Shown here: positions 45,145 through 54,162 of the stretch, piece after piece
Layout of the letters: each line of letters opens with the position of its first letter
Numbering within the stretch: position 1 is the stretch's first letter
Origin: Sphingomonas chungangi
Lineage (GTDB): Bacteria > Pseudomonadota > Alphaproteobacteria > Sphingomonadales > Sphingomonadaceae
Assembly: GCF_013778325.1 (NCBI RefSeq)
Contig: NZ_JACEIB010000024.1
Location: forward strand, 20,437-84,436
Reading direction: 5' to 3'
Length of the DNA stretch: 64,000 nucleotides
Program-made: the position numbers and the translations under genes
Notes under the pieces: generated by a model
Database searches by the model: none
What the model was told of the DNA's origin: nothing
The model's input: the letters and a program-made list of their open reading frames with translations, nothing else

Positions 45145-45552
45145 ATGAATTCGACAAGCCTCGCCCAACCCATAAAAATCGAGACAGCGGACATCGATTT
45201 TATGGGTCACGTCAATAATGCGATCTATCTGACGTGGGTGCAAAACGCCGTTATTGCTCATTGGGAGCGCTTTGCCGGTTCCGATGCTGTCGCTGCGCAC
45301 CGGTGGGTCGCACTGAAGCACGAGATTACCTACCGCAAAGCGGCTTTTCTCGACGATCAGCTACTCGCGACCACCGTGCTCGAACGGGTGCGTCGGGAAA
45401 GCGCGTTCTACGACACTGTTATCAGCCGAGGTAAGGAAGTACTGGCGCACGTGAAGTCGCGCTGGTGTTGTCTAGACGCCGTGACATTGCGTCCCATTCG
45501 ACTGGCCGATGACATCGTGAAGCGCTTCCTTCCCCCAAAGACCGCCGCCTAA
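45145..45552 (+). CDS. Acyl-CoA thioesterase (4HBT hotdog fold)
   Basis: A 135-residue hotdog-fold thioesterase. TADIDFMGHVNNAIYLTWVQNAVIAHWERF (about 13-42) is the catalytic segment with the Asp and the HVNN turn of 4-hydroxybenzoyl-CoA thioesterase-like enzymes. KSRWCCLDAVTLRPIRLADDIVKRF ends the domain. ATG 45145 is chosen because the fold starts just after it and AGGGAAGG lies close upstream. An alternative ATG at 45058, overlapping the response-regulator stop (ATGA), would add 29 residues without homology. Confidence 0.8.
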   Translation: MNSTSLAQPIKIETADIDFMGHVNNAIYLTWVQNAVIAHWERFAGSDAVAAHRWVALKHEITYRKAAFLDDQLLATTVLERVRRESAFYDTVISRGKEVLAHVKSRWCCLDAVTLRPIRLADDIVKRFLPPKTAA

Positions 45553-45850
45553 GCCCGTCCGCGCTCGAGCAGCCCTGAGAGCCCCGCAGGAAGCATCGGA
45601 CGGCCACGAGCGCTGCACTCATGTCACTTCCCACCTGAATTTGAGACTAACGCCAACTGGAAAAATGTCGCTGCACGCGAATTGGGCGGCCGCTTGGAAG
45701 TTACGGCCCCTATTGCTGCCGATCCGCAATGTCCCACTTGCGGTCGCGCTGATCGTCAGGCGACGAGCCGGCACTCTCGTAATGCAGGTCCCTTGCGCGT
45801 CTATGTCCGGGCTATCTATGACGGCCCCAAGGCTGGGGTAGGTAACGCGT
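45553..45850. other. Intergenic region without a recognised gene
   Basis: This is 298 bp between the thioesterase gene and a small membrane-protein gene. Two short plus-strand frames exist; one reads through CPTCG, which could be a zinc-binding remnant, but no start or family is evident. No terminator hairpin with T-run was found. Confidence 0.35.
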
Positions 45851-46276
45851 ATGTGGCTTGAGTCGCGCCAAGTGCTCGCTCTCTTGGGTGATCAGAAAAT
45901 CACGATCGCGTCATTCGTCGCCTTGATGTTCTACGGCGCATTCATGATCATCCGCCGCGGAACGGCATTGAGCCGGTTGAGAGCGATCATCATATTCGGA
46001 TGCGCCGCCGTATGGCTACTCGTGGTCATAACCGGGGTGATATTGGGGGATCTCGCCCAGTGGTCATCTCTCGCGGTCTTCCTGTTTGCGATCGGCGTCG
46101 AAGGGGGCACGTCGTTACGCGCGCCGTCGACCGTGGCGTCCGAACAGAATCCGCAAACGGCCAAGCGCGCCGCGCCTCGCAGACCATTGGTAGCGGAAGG
46201 ACCGATGGACAACGCCGGCTGCGATACTCCTTCTTTTCAAAACGAGATCGTTACCGGATCCTGCCTCTCGAACTAA
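45851..46276 (+). CDS. Hypothetical membrane protein
   Basis: A 141-residue protein with two or three predicted helices (about 18-35, 45-66 and 72-86) and a hydrophilic C-terminal tail of about 50 residues. I recognise no family. Its 3' end overlaps the lytic transglycosylase gene on the other strand by 26 bp, so it marks the left border of the conjugation block. A coding role is plausible, but the tail may be out of the real frame. Confidence 0.45.
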   Translation: MWLESRQVLALLGDQKITIASFVALMFYGAFMIIRRGTALSRLRAIIIFGCAAVWLLVVITGVILGDLAQWSSLAVFLFAIGVEGGTSLRAPSTVASEQNPQTAKRAAPRRPLVAEGPMDNAGCDTPSFQNEIVTGSCLSN

Positions 46277-46781
46277 AGATTGCAGGTCCGAAGCGACGCT
46301 GCAGACGATCGGCGACCCCCGAAGCGTACATCCTCTGCCGCCATACGGTTGGACTATGATAAGCCCCGACAGCCCTCCAGTAGTCGACGCGAGGACCAAG
46401 CCCCGAGAGAAAGATCCACCGAGCCGCATCGACATTGAAGCACGTGTCGTGAACGAGCCACCAGCGTACGCTCGCCGCAGGCCGATCAGTCATCACAGCG
46501 ATCCGGGAAATCCATCTGCTGTTGATCTGCAAAGGTCCCAGATCAAAGCTGCCATCCGAATTGAGTATCTGCGCTCCGTTCCAGCCGCCTTCCTGGTCGC
46601 GCAGGCCCCATAGGGTCTTCTCAAGCCACGTGCGCCCGCCTGCCACCCGGCGGATGCAGCGTGCAAGCTCGAACTCCTGCGCGAGCGCTGGCGACGTCCG
46701 GGCAATTGCTGTTGCGGGCCGGATCCAAATGCCCGCCAGCGCGATGGCGATCGCCGCGACCGTAAAGTGACTAGCGATCAT
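46251..46781 (-). CDS. Lytic transglycosylase (conjugation-associated)
   Basis: A 176-residue exported protein. The signal peptide MIASHFTVAAIAIALAGIWI is followed by a lysozyme-like fold: QEGGWNGAQILNSDGSFDLGPLQIN carries the catalytic Glu region (normally ESGG) and the GPLQIN motif, and VGAYHSP comes near the end. Such VirB1-like enzymes open the peptidoglycan for transfer machinery. Here the catalytic position reads DQEGGWNG. ATG 46781 overlaps the relaxase stop by 11 bp, so it is the last gene of the transfer operon. Confidence 0.8.
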   Translation of the reverse strand: MIASHFTVAAIAIALAGIWIRPATAIARTSPALAQEFELARCIRRVAGGRTWLEKTLWGLRDQEGGWNGAQILNSDGSFDLGPLQINSRWISRIAVMTDRPAASVRWWLVHDTCFNVDAARWIFLSGLGPRVDYWRAVGAYHSPTVWRQRMYASGVADRLQRRFGPAIFSSRGRIR

Positions 46782-49716
46782 CGCGACCTCCCCGACGCAG
46801 CTCGGGATCGAGTGACGGCGCTTTTCGATCTTCCTGGGAGACACGGCCCGGCTCGGTGGCACGGTGCGATTCGACGACAGCGCCAAGCCATCGATCGACA
46901 ATTTCAGCAGCCCCACGCGCGCGCAAAGCCAAATTCTCCGCAAGATTGGACGGCTTGCCTCTGCTCGACCGATTAGCGAGGCGTTCCTGACGTTCACTGC
47001 GATCCAGGCGCTGCTGCGAACGCAGCGCGGTCAGGTGACCTTCGTGTCGCGCGCCAAACGCGGTCGCCCGATCCTGTCCAAGACGCCCAAGCCCCTCCAG
47101 AGCGGAGGTCTTTTCCCCCGACTGCGCAGCGAGCTTCTCAGCAAGCTTCTCGCGGTCCTCGGTCCACAATTTGGCACCAAAGCGCGCACGAGTGATGGCC
47201 GTGTAGTAATTCTGTCCGTTGACCAGACCCGACCCTACGGGAGCCAGCACGTAGACCCTGGCGTAGGTTTTCGACTGCGCGGAATAGACAGTCTCTGCAT
47301 AGCCATGATCCCAATATTTGTGCTCGCCAAGGTCGACTTGCTGGAGCCGATCGTCCCTGTCCCAGCGAATCGTCGCGATCCCAGCATCCAGTTTCTCAAC
47401 CGTGCCGCGCTCAGCGTTCTTGAGGTCGAGCTGCTTGCTCGCGAGGCGCCACTGGATGCGATCCCCTTCGGCAAGATCGCGTTCGTCGCGATTGAACACG
47501 TTGATGTGACGAGCGGCGCCAAGCCTTGGATCCCAGCGTATGGTGCGCCCATTGCCGTTTACCAGGCGCACGATCTGCCGACCATTCGGCTCGCGCCCCA
47601 TGCCCAGCACACGATATTCGGAATCGCGGGCTATCCCGGCTGCACCTATGTCCCGGCCGAATGTCACGACTTGCCCGGTCGAATAGAAGCGCGCGAAATG
47701 CTTCTCCTCGTCCGACAACGCCGCCGGTGTCAGCACCTCAAGCCGGCTGTCCTCGGCAGCGATTGCTCCTTCCGTCCGGAGGGTTTCGCGAATTCGGCTG
47801 TTCACGATGAGACGAGTCGCGTTCTCCAGAACGAGGATATTCGTCGTGGCGCGCGTCTCCGGCTTGAGCCGTGTCCATTCCGTAACAAGATTTTCCGCCA
47901 GCTGGTCTGCGCGCATGCCCGTTACCACACGGTCGAGCCGGTCAAGCGAGCCTTCAAAGTCACCTGCCCGCGCCTGCGTGACGGCGCCTTTCATCGATCG
48001 GGTCTGCTGTCGCATCGATTCTGTCAGATGCGCCGTCGTCATCCCGAGCTTCTGGAGAAGCCAAAAGGGCTTACCTTGCTCGATGGCGCCGGTCTGCTTG
48101 TCGTCGCCAAGCAGGATGACCCTTGCCCCCGTCAGCCGACTGAGTTCGAGAATGCGGAGCGCCTGGCGCGATCCGAGTTGCCCGGCCTCATCAAGGACAA
48201 GCACGTGTCTGTCGGTTAGCCCCTGCCCGCCGCTCGCCAGTAGGCTTGCCACGGTGCGAGAGGGGATGCCTGCCATGTCGCCGAGATTGGCGGCGGCCGA
48301 CGATGTCGGTGCGAGCGCGACCATTTCGGTGCCGGGCTCAGCCGCCCGATGAAGCACATCAACGAGAGTCGATTTGCCTGCGCCGGCCACGCCCAGGATA
48401 CCCGTGACGCGGTCGCGGGAGGTCGCGACGGCAACAAGCGCCTGTTCCTGCTGCGGTGTGAGCCCGGCTCCTTCCAGAACGGACAGCAACCGATCGGATG
48501 ATGCGACCGGCCGAGCGTCGTCGAGGGCAAGCGCGATATGCTGGGTCAGTGCCAATTCGCGCCGCACGGACTGCCGCGTCGTCCTGCCGCGCGTGAGAAT
48601 GGCATCGCCTGTCTTTTCGCTCGTCGCCAGCAATTTCTGTCGTATTTCATGTTCGTCGAGCAGTGGCCGGAGGTCCGACGACCGGACCTCACCGACGTGG
48701 CTTGCAAGCCCTACCCGCAACATGCGGCCGTAGTTGTTGACGGCCTCTCGAACCTCCGATTGGCGCATTCCGAACAGTGTCGCTCGACCCGCAAGCGCTC
48801 GATCAACACCGATTGCCTGCTCCCCGTTCTCGGCCACTGCGCGTTCAAGCTGATCGAAGGATTTCTCGTGAGGCTTAGCCCGCTCATGCCATCGAGACCG
48901 CAGTTCGTCGAGCGTGGCCCTCTCCTTCGGCCCGCGGGTTTCGTAGAAGGATCGGCGACGCGCCGCCTGGCCAGTCAAGCCATGCTCGCGGGCATGGGCC
49001 TCGATTTGCTCTGCTCGCTGCGACATTTCCCGGACCAACCGTTCGGGCACGCCTGCGATCTCGAAGAGGCCGCGCCGTGGGTCAAGTTCGATCTCGTAAC
49101 CAAGCTCGCGCAGGCGGTGTGCGAGGTCGTTGCGATAGACCTGCCCCGCCGTCATCTGCTCGACGTACATGGACCGCGTTTCCAGGCTGGCCATGCGATC
49201 GCCGTCCCCCCGGTTCGTCATGTTGAGGACGACGACATGCGTATGCAGATGGGGATCAAGTTCACGCGACGCATGCTCGGTGAATCGAGCGTAGATCAGC
49301 CGGCCGCTGGTTTCGTGGATGATCTTCCCGTCGTCGCGCCTGCGGAACTCGGCATGCTCTTCCAGATAGGCGAGCGCCGTGCCGACCGCCTTTTCATGAG
49401 CCTCGATGATGCGCTCGTCGCCGCGAACGAGCGCCATGATCGAGACCGATTTCGGCGCATTGACCGCAAAATCCCAGCCGGGATGGTGCTCTATGCGGCC
49501 ATCAGCGCGGTGCCGGCCGAGTTGCTGACCCCGGACGTGTCCCGCGAGTAGATCCTGGAAGATGCAAGGATCGACCGGACCGGACAGCCCAAGATCGGAT
49601 GCGATCCGGCCTCCCCACTCTGAATGCTCAGAGTCGCCCTTGGTGTAATAGTCTCCAACAGTATAATAGCGGGCCACGTTGGCGGGCGTGCCCTTGAGAC
49701 GGCGGGGGTGGATCAT
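46771..49716 (-). CDS. MobF-family relaxase/helicase (TrwC/TraI type)
   Basis: A 981-residue conjugative relaxase with two parts. The N-terminal relaxase has the tyrosine pairs Y17-Y18 and Y23-Y24 (ARYYTVGDYYTKGD), the metal-binding triad H156-H158-H160 (DPHLHTHVVVLN) and FAVNAPKSVSI. These nick oriT and bind the DNA 5' end. The C-terminal SF1 helicase has Walker A GVAGAGKST near residue 445, VLVLDEAGQLGS as Walker B, and the late motif TVYSAQSKTYARVYVLAPVG. It starts within the coupling-protein stop (ATGA). Confidence 0.95.
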   Translation of the reverse strand: MIHPRRLKGTPANVARYYTVGDYYTKGDSEHSEWGGRIASDLGLSGPVDPCIFQDLLAGHVRGQQLGRHRADGRIEHHPGWDFAVNAPKSVSIMALVRGDERIIEAHEKAVGTALAYLEEHAEFRRRDDGKIIHETSGRLIYARFTEHASRELDPHLHTHVVVLNMTNRGDGDRMASLETRSMYVEQMTAGQVYRNDLAHRLRELGYEIELDPRRGLFEIAGVPERLVREMSQRAEQIEAHAREHGLTGQAARRRSFYETRGPKERATLDELRSRWHERAKPHEKSFDQLERAVAENGEQAIGVDRALAGRATLFGMRQSEVREAVNNYGRMLRVGLASHVGEVRSSDLRPLLDEHEIRQKLLATSEKTGDAILTRGRTTRQSVRRELALTQHIALALDDARPVASSDRLLSVLEGAGLTPQQEQALVAVATSRDRVTGILGVAGAGKSTLVDVLHRAAEPGTEMVALAPTSSAAANLGDMAGIPSRTVASLLASGGQGLTDRHVLVLDEAGQLGSRQALRILELSRLTGARVILLGDDKQTGAIEQGKPFWLLQKLGMTTAHLTESMRQQTRSMKGAVTQARAGDFEGSLDRLDRVVTGMRADQLAENLVTEWTRLKPETRATTNILVLENATRLIVNSRIRETLRTEGAIAAEDSRLEVLTPAALSDEEKHFARFYSTGQVVTFGRDIGAAGIARDSEYRVLGMGREPNGRQIVRLVNGNGRTIRWDPRLGAARHINVFNRDERDLAEGDRIQWRLASKQLDLKNAERGTVEKLDAGIATIRWDRDDRLQQVDLGEHKYWDHGYAETVYSAQSKTYARVYVLAPVGSGLVNGQNYYTAITRARFGAKLWTEDREKLAEKLAAQSGEKTSALEGLGRLGQDRATAFGARHEGHLTALRSQQRLDRSERQERLANRSSRGKPSNLAENLALRARGAAEIVDRWLGAVVESHRATEPGRVSQEDRKAPSLDPELRRGGRDDR

Positions 49717-51749
49717 GCCGGCGTCGCCTTGTGCCGGGGACCGTCGGTCCGGTCATGATAGTCTAGTTCGATGCGCGTGCTGCCGGGGACAGGTGCCATG
49801 CTGCGGAATGTTCGAGCGGGCTTCTGGGGAGGTCGCTCCGGAGGGGCCTGCGACTCAACATCGACCGTCGGATCCTTTCGCTGACCGGCAGGTGGCTCAT
49901 CGAACATCTCACCCTGATCAGGGGGAAGGTCATCGCTCGAATCCTCAGGGCCATCCGCGACGCCGGTCGGCTTCGGCCGCCCCCGTTTTGCGATCTCGCG
50001 GATCACCGATTCGGCACGAGCCTCGCGATGCGGAGGCACGGTCCGCTCCACGAATGCCGGCGCGACCGAGGGCAGATCGTGGAAGTCATCCAGGAAGCGG
50101 ACCACCGGCAGATTGCGGCCGAAGCGGAGGAAGCCTGAGAGGTTGGGCAGGTTGGTGACCTCGGTGTGAAGCACTAATGGCCGGGTTACCTGCATGCGCG
50201 ACAGATTGATACCGTCGCGCATATCGTTGACGCCGTAGGACATGCCTTCATTCGCTTCGACCTGCTCGACCTGCCCCAGATTCTCCGACACGTGTTTGGC
50301 GGTCGGCGTGTCGTTGGCGCGTAGCGCAACCCAGGTCGAGCAATAGCCGGTGATCGCGGCGGCATCCTGAATGCCGTAGGTGGCCTCGAGCTGGGGATAG
50401 GACTGGAAACCGAGGATCCCGCAGCCGCCATATTTCCGCGCGCGGGCAAGAAAGTCTGAAAGCGACGGCAGCTTCTGCAGTGTCGGGAGCTCGTCGATGA
50501 CGCAGTAGAGCCGGCGGTCGCGGTCAGGCGCGAGGCTCATGATCGCGCTGATCGCGATGTCGAGCCAGACCGTGATCAGGGGACGGAGAGAGGGGAGCTG
50601 ATCGGCCTTCACCGAGATGAAGAGCCAGCCATCGCCATTTTCATTCTCGACCCACTTGCGGATCGAGAAGCCGTTGGTCGTGTCATCGAGATAGGAGAAG
50701 GAGCGCATCACCGACGCGAGCTCGGCCTGGATGCCTGCCGACGTTCGCTCTCCCTCCTTGGAGATAAAGGCCGCTGCGTCCGTCCCCTGTGCGAATGCCG
50801 CGAGATCGGCGAGCTTGGACCGCAGGATGCGATGGAGCAGCACGGAGATCAGCATGTGCTTTTGGGTCGCGAGCTTGCGCATGACCGCGACCAGCGTGCC
50901 TCGCGCCGCCTTCGCCCAGAAGGGGTCGCCCGATTTGTTGGGGATCGTGGACTCGGCGATCTGGTCGTAATGATAGTCGCGCGGCACATCGACCCAGGGC
51001 GACCAGCGATCGGTCCGGGCATCGAGCGGATTGAGCAGGATGTCAGTCCCCTGACGGTAGAACTTCTCCACAAAGCTGCCCGCCGTGTCGTAGACGATCG
51101 CCCGCCTGCCCTCCCGGCGAATGCCGTCGAGCATGTGGGTGATGAGGTTGGTCTTGCCGGTACCGGGTGCTCCGCACAGCAGGATATGCTCAGGTTCGTA
51201 GGCTGCGGGCACCTGCACGCCCCCGATTGAAAGCGGTCCCTTCGCCTGCCGCCAGAGTGTGCGACGGACCTCCCGCGCAGTGCCGAAGCGAGCCCCACGG
51301 AGATATTCGTTCGACCCAAGGCCCCTCCCCGTGCGGGTAAAGGTGAACCAGGCGCAGCCGAGCGCGATCAGAGCGAAGAGCCCGGCAATCACCGCCCCGT
51401 GGACGAGGAGGATTTCGAAGCGATGAAGCACCCGCTTCGCAAGGGAGGAGGCCATCAACCAGTCGGCCGACGTCCAATATTGGCGACCGTCCGGCGTGTG
51501 GAAACGAACGGGATCGTTGGTACCGCCGGCGGCGTCCACCTTGATGGCGGCCTCCGCCAGTTTCACCAGCACGAAGCGTTCGAAGGCGGTCGATCTCTCG
51601 AGCACGTACCAGACGGTACCCATCACCCACAGGATGAAGCAGGCGAGCCCGGTCTGGAAAAAGACCTGGGTCGACATGCGGACGTTGTGGACGATGGCCT
51701 GCCCGCCCCTGGTCCATGACCCCAGCGTGTCGTTGCGGAAGATGCTCAT
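49713..51749 (-). CDS. Type IV coupling protein (TraD/VirD4-like)
   Basis: A 678-residue membrane ATPase. Two N-terminal transmembrane helices lie at about 28-50 and 112-136. The Walker A motif GAPGTGKT is at 193-200, Walker B is in LYCVIDELPTLQKLPSL, and the TraD-type segment GGCGILGFQSYPQLEATYG follows. The Pro-rich tail after residue 560 is disordered. It connects the relaxosome to the secretion channel and pumps DNA. The start shares a base with the stop of the ribbon-helix-helix gene (TGATG). The pairing with a MobF relaxase is as in F and R388. Confidence 0.94.
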   Translation of the reverse strand: MSIFRNDTLGSWTRGGQAIVHNVRMSTQVFFQTGLACFILWVMGTVWYVLERSTAFERFVLVKLAEAAIKVDAAGGTNDPVRFHTPDGRQYWTSADWLMASSLAKRVLHRFEILLVHGAVIAGLFALIALGCAWFTFTRTGRGLGSNEYLRGARFGTAREVRRTLWRQAKGPLSIGGVQVPAAYEPEHILLCGAPGTGKTNLITHMLDGIRREGRRAIVYDTAGSFVEKFYRQGTDILLNPLDARTDRWSPWVDVPRDYHYDQIAESTIPNKSGDPFWAKAARGTLVAVMRKLATQKHMLISVLLHRILRSKLADLAAFAQGTDAAAFISKEGERTSAGIQAELASVMRSFSYLDDTTNGFSIRKWVENENGDGWLFISVKADQLPSLRPLITVWLDIAISAIMSLAPDRDRRLYCVIDELPTLQKLPSLSDFLARARKYGGCGILGFQSYPQLEATYGIQDAAAITGYCSTWVALRANDTPTAKHVSENLGQVEQVEANEGMSYGVNDMRDGINLSRMQVTRPLVLHTEVTNLPNLSGFLRFGRNLPVVRFLDDFHDLPSVAPAFVERTVPPHREARAESVIREIAKRGRPKPTGVADGPEDSSDDLPPDQGEMFDEPPAGQRKDPTVDVESQAPPERPPQKPARTFRSMAPVPGSTRIELDYHDRTDGPRHKATPA

Positions 51750-52045
51750 CAGCGCTGCTCCGGTCCGAGCAGTCCCCGCTCGAGGAGGAGGTCGCGCGCT
51801 TCCGCCATCCCGTGTTCGAGCGTTTCGGGCGAGCGCCGACCGATCGATGTCGCAAGGATCGTGAGGATCTGGATGGACGTCGCGAGGATTTCGTCCTGCG
51901 AGGAGAACACGTATCGCTGACTGGGATCGGCCGCCTGTTCCAGCACCGACCGCAGGAAGGCAGACAGCGAAAGGTTGGCGCCGTGCGCGCGCCGGCTGAG
52001 CCGCTCATGCACGGCCGCATCAACGCGGATATTGATCTTGATCAC
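51749..52045 (-). CDS. Ribbon-helix-helix relaxosome accessory protein
   Basis: A 98-residue protein with an N-terminal ribbon-helix-helix: IKINIRVDAAVHERLSRRAHGANLSLSAFLRSVLEQA, where the beta-strand INIRVD and the two helices are clear. The C-terminal half is helical and may multimerise. Placed upstream of the coupling-protein and relaxase genes and next to the inverted-repeat region, it probably binds oriT like TrwA or TraM/TraY. It may also repress the operon. Confidence 0.8.
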   Translation of the reverse strand: MIKINIRVDAAVHERLSRRAHGANLSLSAFLRSVLEQAADPSQRYVFSSQDEILATSIQILTILATSIGRRSPETLEHGMAEARDLLLERGLLGPEQR

Positions 52046-52535
52046 GCAACTGCTCCCGAGGAGGCCGCTGCGGAGGGTCAGAAAGCAAGGTTGTTATAGG
52101 GACGATTTCGGTCTCAGGCAATGATTACTGCCTGTGGTCAGAGGACCACAGATTTTTTAAGGGTTTCTCAGAGTTTTACTTGGCCGAGAGAATGGCTGGT
52201 GATCCTGTGACCACACTGGTCGAACGCATCGTGGGCTGATGACCACGCATTATCCAATTGTGTTTTCATGGCAATCTCCTGCCGCACGTGTGCGTACGGT
52301 GCATTTCAACGGCCAAGGCCGTGCGTCCCGCCTCCCGCAGCGCGTCAGCGCTGCGCCACGCCCTCAGCAGCCGGGCGGCGCCCCCCCGGCAGGGAGTTTT
52401 GTCCTTCCCGGCGGAACGCCGGGCAGATCAACTGCACCGCAGAGACAGTGCGGCACTTGTCTCGTCCATGGGCATTGCGATCCTTGCCCATCGGTACGAT
52501 GTTGGAGCCAGGCGGGCAGACCATCGGACAGGATG
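52046..52535. other. Candidate origin of transfer (oriT) region
   Basis: This is a 490-bp gene-free stretch between the divergent transfer operon and the TraC/TraD-like gene. It holds several inverted repeats: CAGGCA/TGCCTG (52115-52134), TGTGGTC/GACCACA (52133-52150), GCAGCGC/GCGCTGC (52337-52354) and CCCGGCG/CGCCGGG (52407-52423). The left ~200 bp are AT-richer than the rest. Position next to the relaxase operon and the repeat structure suggest oriT; the nick site cannot be placed. Confidence 0.55.
52115..52158 (+). repeat. Adjacent inverted repeats with T-run in the candidate oriT
   Basis: CAGGCA (52115-52120) pairs with TGCCTG (52129-52134). The overlapping TGTGGTC (52133-52139) pairs perfectly with GACCACA (52144-52150), followed by six T at 52153-52158. 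The second hairpin with its T-run has the form of a plus-strand intrinsic terminator, but no plus-strand gene ends before it. A relaxosome binding site, or insulation of the rightward genes, fits better. Confidence 0.6.
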
Positions 52536-52781
52536 ATGGACATGCCCAGGATGAGTGAACGCGATCGACTGGCGGAGCTTGAGGCCCGCCACCACAAGGT
52601 GACCAACGAGCTGGACCAGGCGCGCCGCGCCGTGCGCGACCGCTATGCCGCGATCGTCTCCGAGATGTCGGTGGAGCAACTCCCCGAGCGGGAGTTTCGC
52701 GAGATCATCGGCCATGTAATCCGGGTGAGCGGATCGACCGCGCTTGCCGCGCTGCAGGCCCTGTCGGCGGGAAAAGCCTGA
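52536..52781 (+). CDS. Small TraC/TraD-like conjugal transfer protein
   Basis: An 81-residue charged helical protein: RMSERDRLAELEARHHKVTNELDQARRAVRDRYAAIVSEMSVEQLPEREFREIIGHVI shortened here by family resemblance to the small TraC/TraD proteins coded next to oriT in Agrobacterium-type plasmids. The N-terminal half should form a coiled coil. Several in-frame ATGs exist (52533, 52536, 52542, 52551); GGACAGG upstream favours 52536. It is the first gene on the far side of the candidate oriT. Confidence 0.65.
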   Translation: MDMPRMSERDRLAELEARHHKVTNELDQARRAVRDRYAAIVSEMSVEQLPEREFREIIGHVIRVSGSTALAALQALSAGKA

Positions 52782-52929
52782 TCGTCGACGTCGCCCCGAA
52801 GGGGCGGCCCAGCGACGAGCACGGCGGAGCCGCGCGCAGGAGGCCGGCACGCTCACGTGCCGCATCGCCGGCCGACGGGATCGGACGCGCCAGCGTCCGG
52901 TCCCCGAGGGCGGCGAAATGGGGTTCGAC

Positions 52930-52975
52930 AAAAAGAGAGCGGGACCGATCCGGGAGGAGCCGAACCGATCCCGCT
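52930..52975 (-). terminator. Intrinsic terminator after DUF2493 gene 1
   Basis: On the minus strand AGCGGGA (52975-52969) pairs with TCCCGCT (52944-52938), enclosing a partly paired 24-base region, and is followed by CTCTTTTT. It lies 14 bp after the stop of the DUF2493 gene. Confidence 0.8.
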
Positions 52976-52988
52976 TCGTGGTCATCCC

Positions 52989-53972
52989 TCACACCGCCCA
53001 GTGCGCCGGCCCTCCGTAGAGGGAGAGCAGCACCGGCTTCACGCCGACCGAACGCAGCACCCGGACCAGCTGCGATTGCACGCCCGACCCTTCGGCGACG
53101 ATGCCGTCGACCGGTTGCAGCCGCGCGATCTGATCGTTGCGGACGAACCCTGCCCGGTTGCCCCAGCGTGCCTTGTCGATCCCGAGCTTGACCAGCGGCG
53201 TCTTCGTCCGCGCCGCCCAAGCTTCGGCGACCACATCGGCACCTCGACCCTGCGCGGTGGTCAGCAGCACCATTGTCGGCCGCACCGCCTTCATCTGCGT
53301 CAACGCTGTCCAGATCGGCTTCGGATCGCTCCACTGGCTGCCGCCTGAGAAGACCACCAGCGGCCCTTCCGGATGATGCTGGCCAAGCTTTCGCTGGCGA
53401 CGGGCGGCGAGATAGTCGATCCCCTCGATCACGGCCTGCGTCCGTTTCGACGACACGAGCGTGGCCTTCGGTGCCGACCAGGGTTTCCCCACCTCGGCAT
53501 GATAGGTTTGCGATCCGTGATCGCGCATGCAGGCGAGCGCGTCGGAGGCTTCGTCGAGGAACTGCAGGCGATCGCGCGCCTCCTCAAGCTCGACCGAGTG
53601 GATCTCCGAGCCATCGACCGATTTGAGCAGGTCCTGCATCGTGCGGGCGGCCTTGTCGGCGTGCGCGGCCCATTCCGACGACACCCGATGGAAGCTGTTG
53701 ACGACACCCCAAGCGAGGCGCTCTGCGGCCACTTCGAGGCGTGTATCGCGCAGCACGTCGAAGATGGTGGTGATGATCAGCTCGACGGCCAGCTGGGCCT
53801 GATCTGCGTCCGGCATGTCGGTGGTGATCACCGTGTCACCGCGACCGATCCGCACTCCGTCGAGGTCGGAACCGAAGGCGGTTGCGAACGCATCCGTCGG
53901 CTGCCGGGTCTCGGCGGCGATGAGGTCGGCGATCTCGGCGAAATCGCGGGTGCTGCGCTGGAACGTCGTCAT
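52989..53972 (-). CDS. DUF2493 (SLOG-fold) domain protein, copy 1
   Basis: A 327-residue protein with two parts. The N-terminal ~200 residues are helical, with AWGVVNSFHRVSSEWAAHADKAARTMQDLL and EIHSVELEEARDRLQFLDEASDALACMRDHG. The C-terminal DUF2493 domain has LVVFSGGSQWSDPKPIWTAL, LLTTAQGRGADVVAEAWAA, GNRAGFVRNDQIARLQPVDGIVAEG, a Rossmann-like SLOG fold thought to bind nucleotides or nucleic acids. ATG 53972 has a strong GGAGG. It has its own terminator, and two structured repeats lie directly upstream. The paralogue is at 54.9 kb. The biochemical role is unknown. Confidence 0.88.
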   Translation of the reverse strand: MTTFQRSTRDFAEIADLIAAETRQPTDAFATAFGSDLDGVRIGRGDTVITTDMPDADQAQLAVELIITTIFDVLRDTRLEVAAERLAWGVVNSFHRVSSEWAAHADKAARTMQDLLKSVDGSEIHSVELEEARDRLQFLDEASDALACMRDHGSQTYHAEVGKPWSAPKATLVSSKRTQAVIEGIDYLAARRQRKLGQHHPEGPLVVFSGGSQWSDPKPIWTALTQMKAVRPTMVLLTTAQGRGADVVAEAWAARTKTPLVKLGIDKARWGNRAGFVRNDQIARLQPVDGIVAEGSGVQSQLVRVLRSVGVKPVLLSLYGGPAHWAV

Positions 53973-54030
53973 GGGAACCTCCTGTGAAAGAAAGAGGTCC
54001 CACTCCCGGCACGGGCTCTGAGCGGCGGGG

Positions 54031-54116
54031 TCAAGGATCGCGAAGCGACCGGCGAAGCCGGCGATGGGGGTCACGATTTTTCCGCAGGAAAAATGGTGGG
54101 GCCCCGTCGTCCTTGA
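54031..54116. repeat. Structured repeat, copy A (four-way-junction fold)
   Basis: All 31 bases on the 5' side pair without gaps into consecutive stems. P1 is TCAAGGA (54031-54037) with TCCTTGA (54110-54116). Hairpin a is TCGC-GAA-GCGA (54038-54048). Hairpin b is CCGGC-GAA-GCCGG (54049-54061). The long arm is CGATGGGG (54062-54069) with CCCCGTCG (54102-54109), then TCAC/GTGG, then the tip ATTTTTCC-GCA-GGAAAAAT (54076-54094). The fold was read by hand. Confidence 0.85.
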
Positions 54117-54162
54117 GGCCGTTGCGGTCCCGTGGCACGCTTGGAATTGTTGAGAGAAAGAG

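Noticed and set aside
54031-54116. Copy A as a tRNA, because of its cloverleaf-like outline.
   Set aside because: Loops have only three bases, there is no anticodon loop, T-loop or CCA end, and the long arm is far too long.
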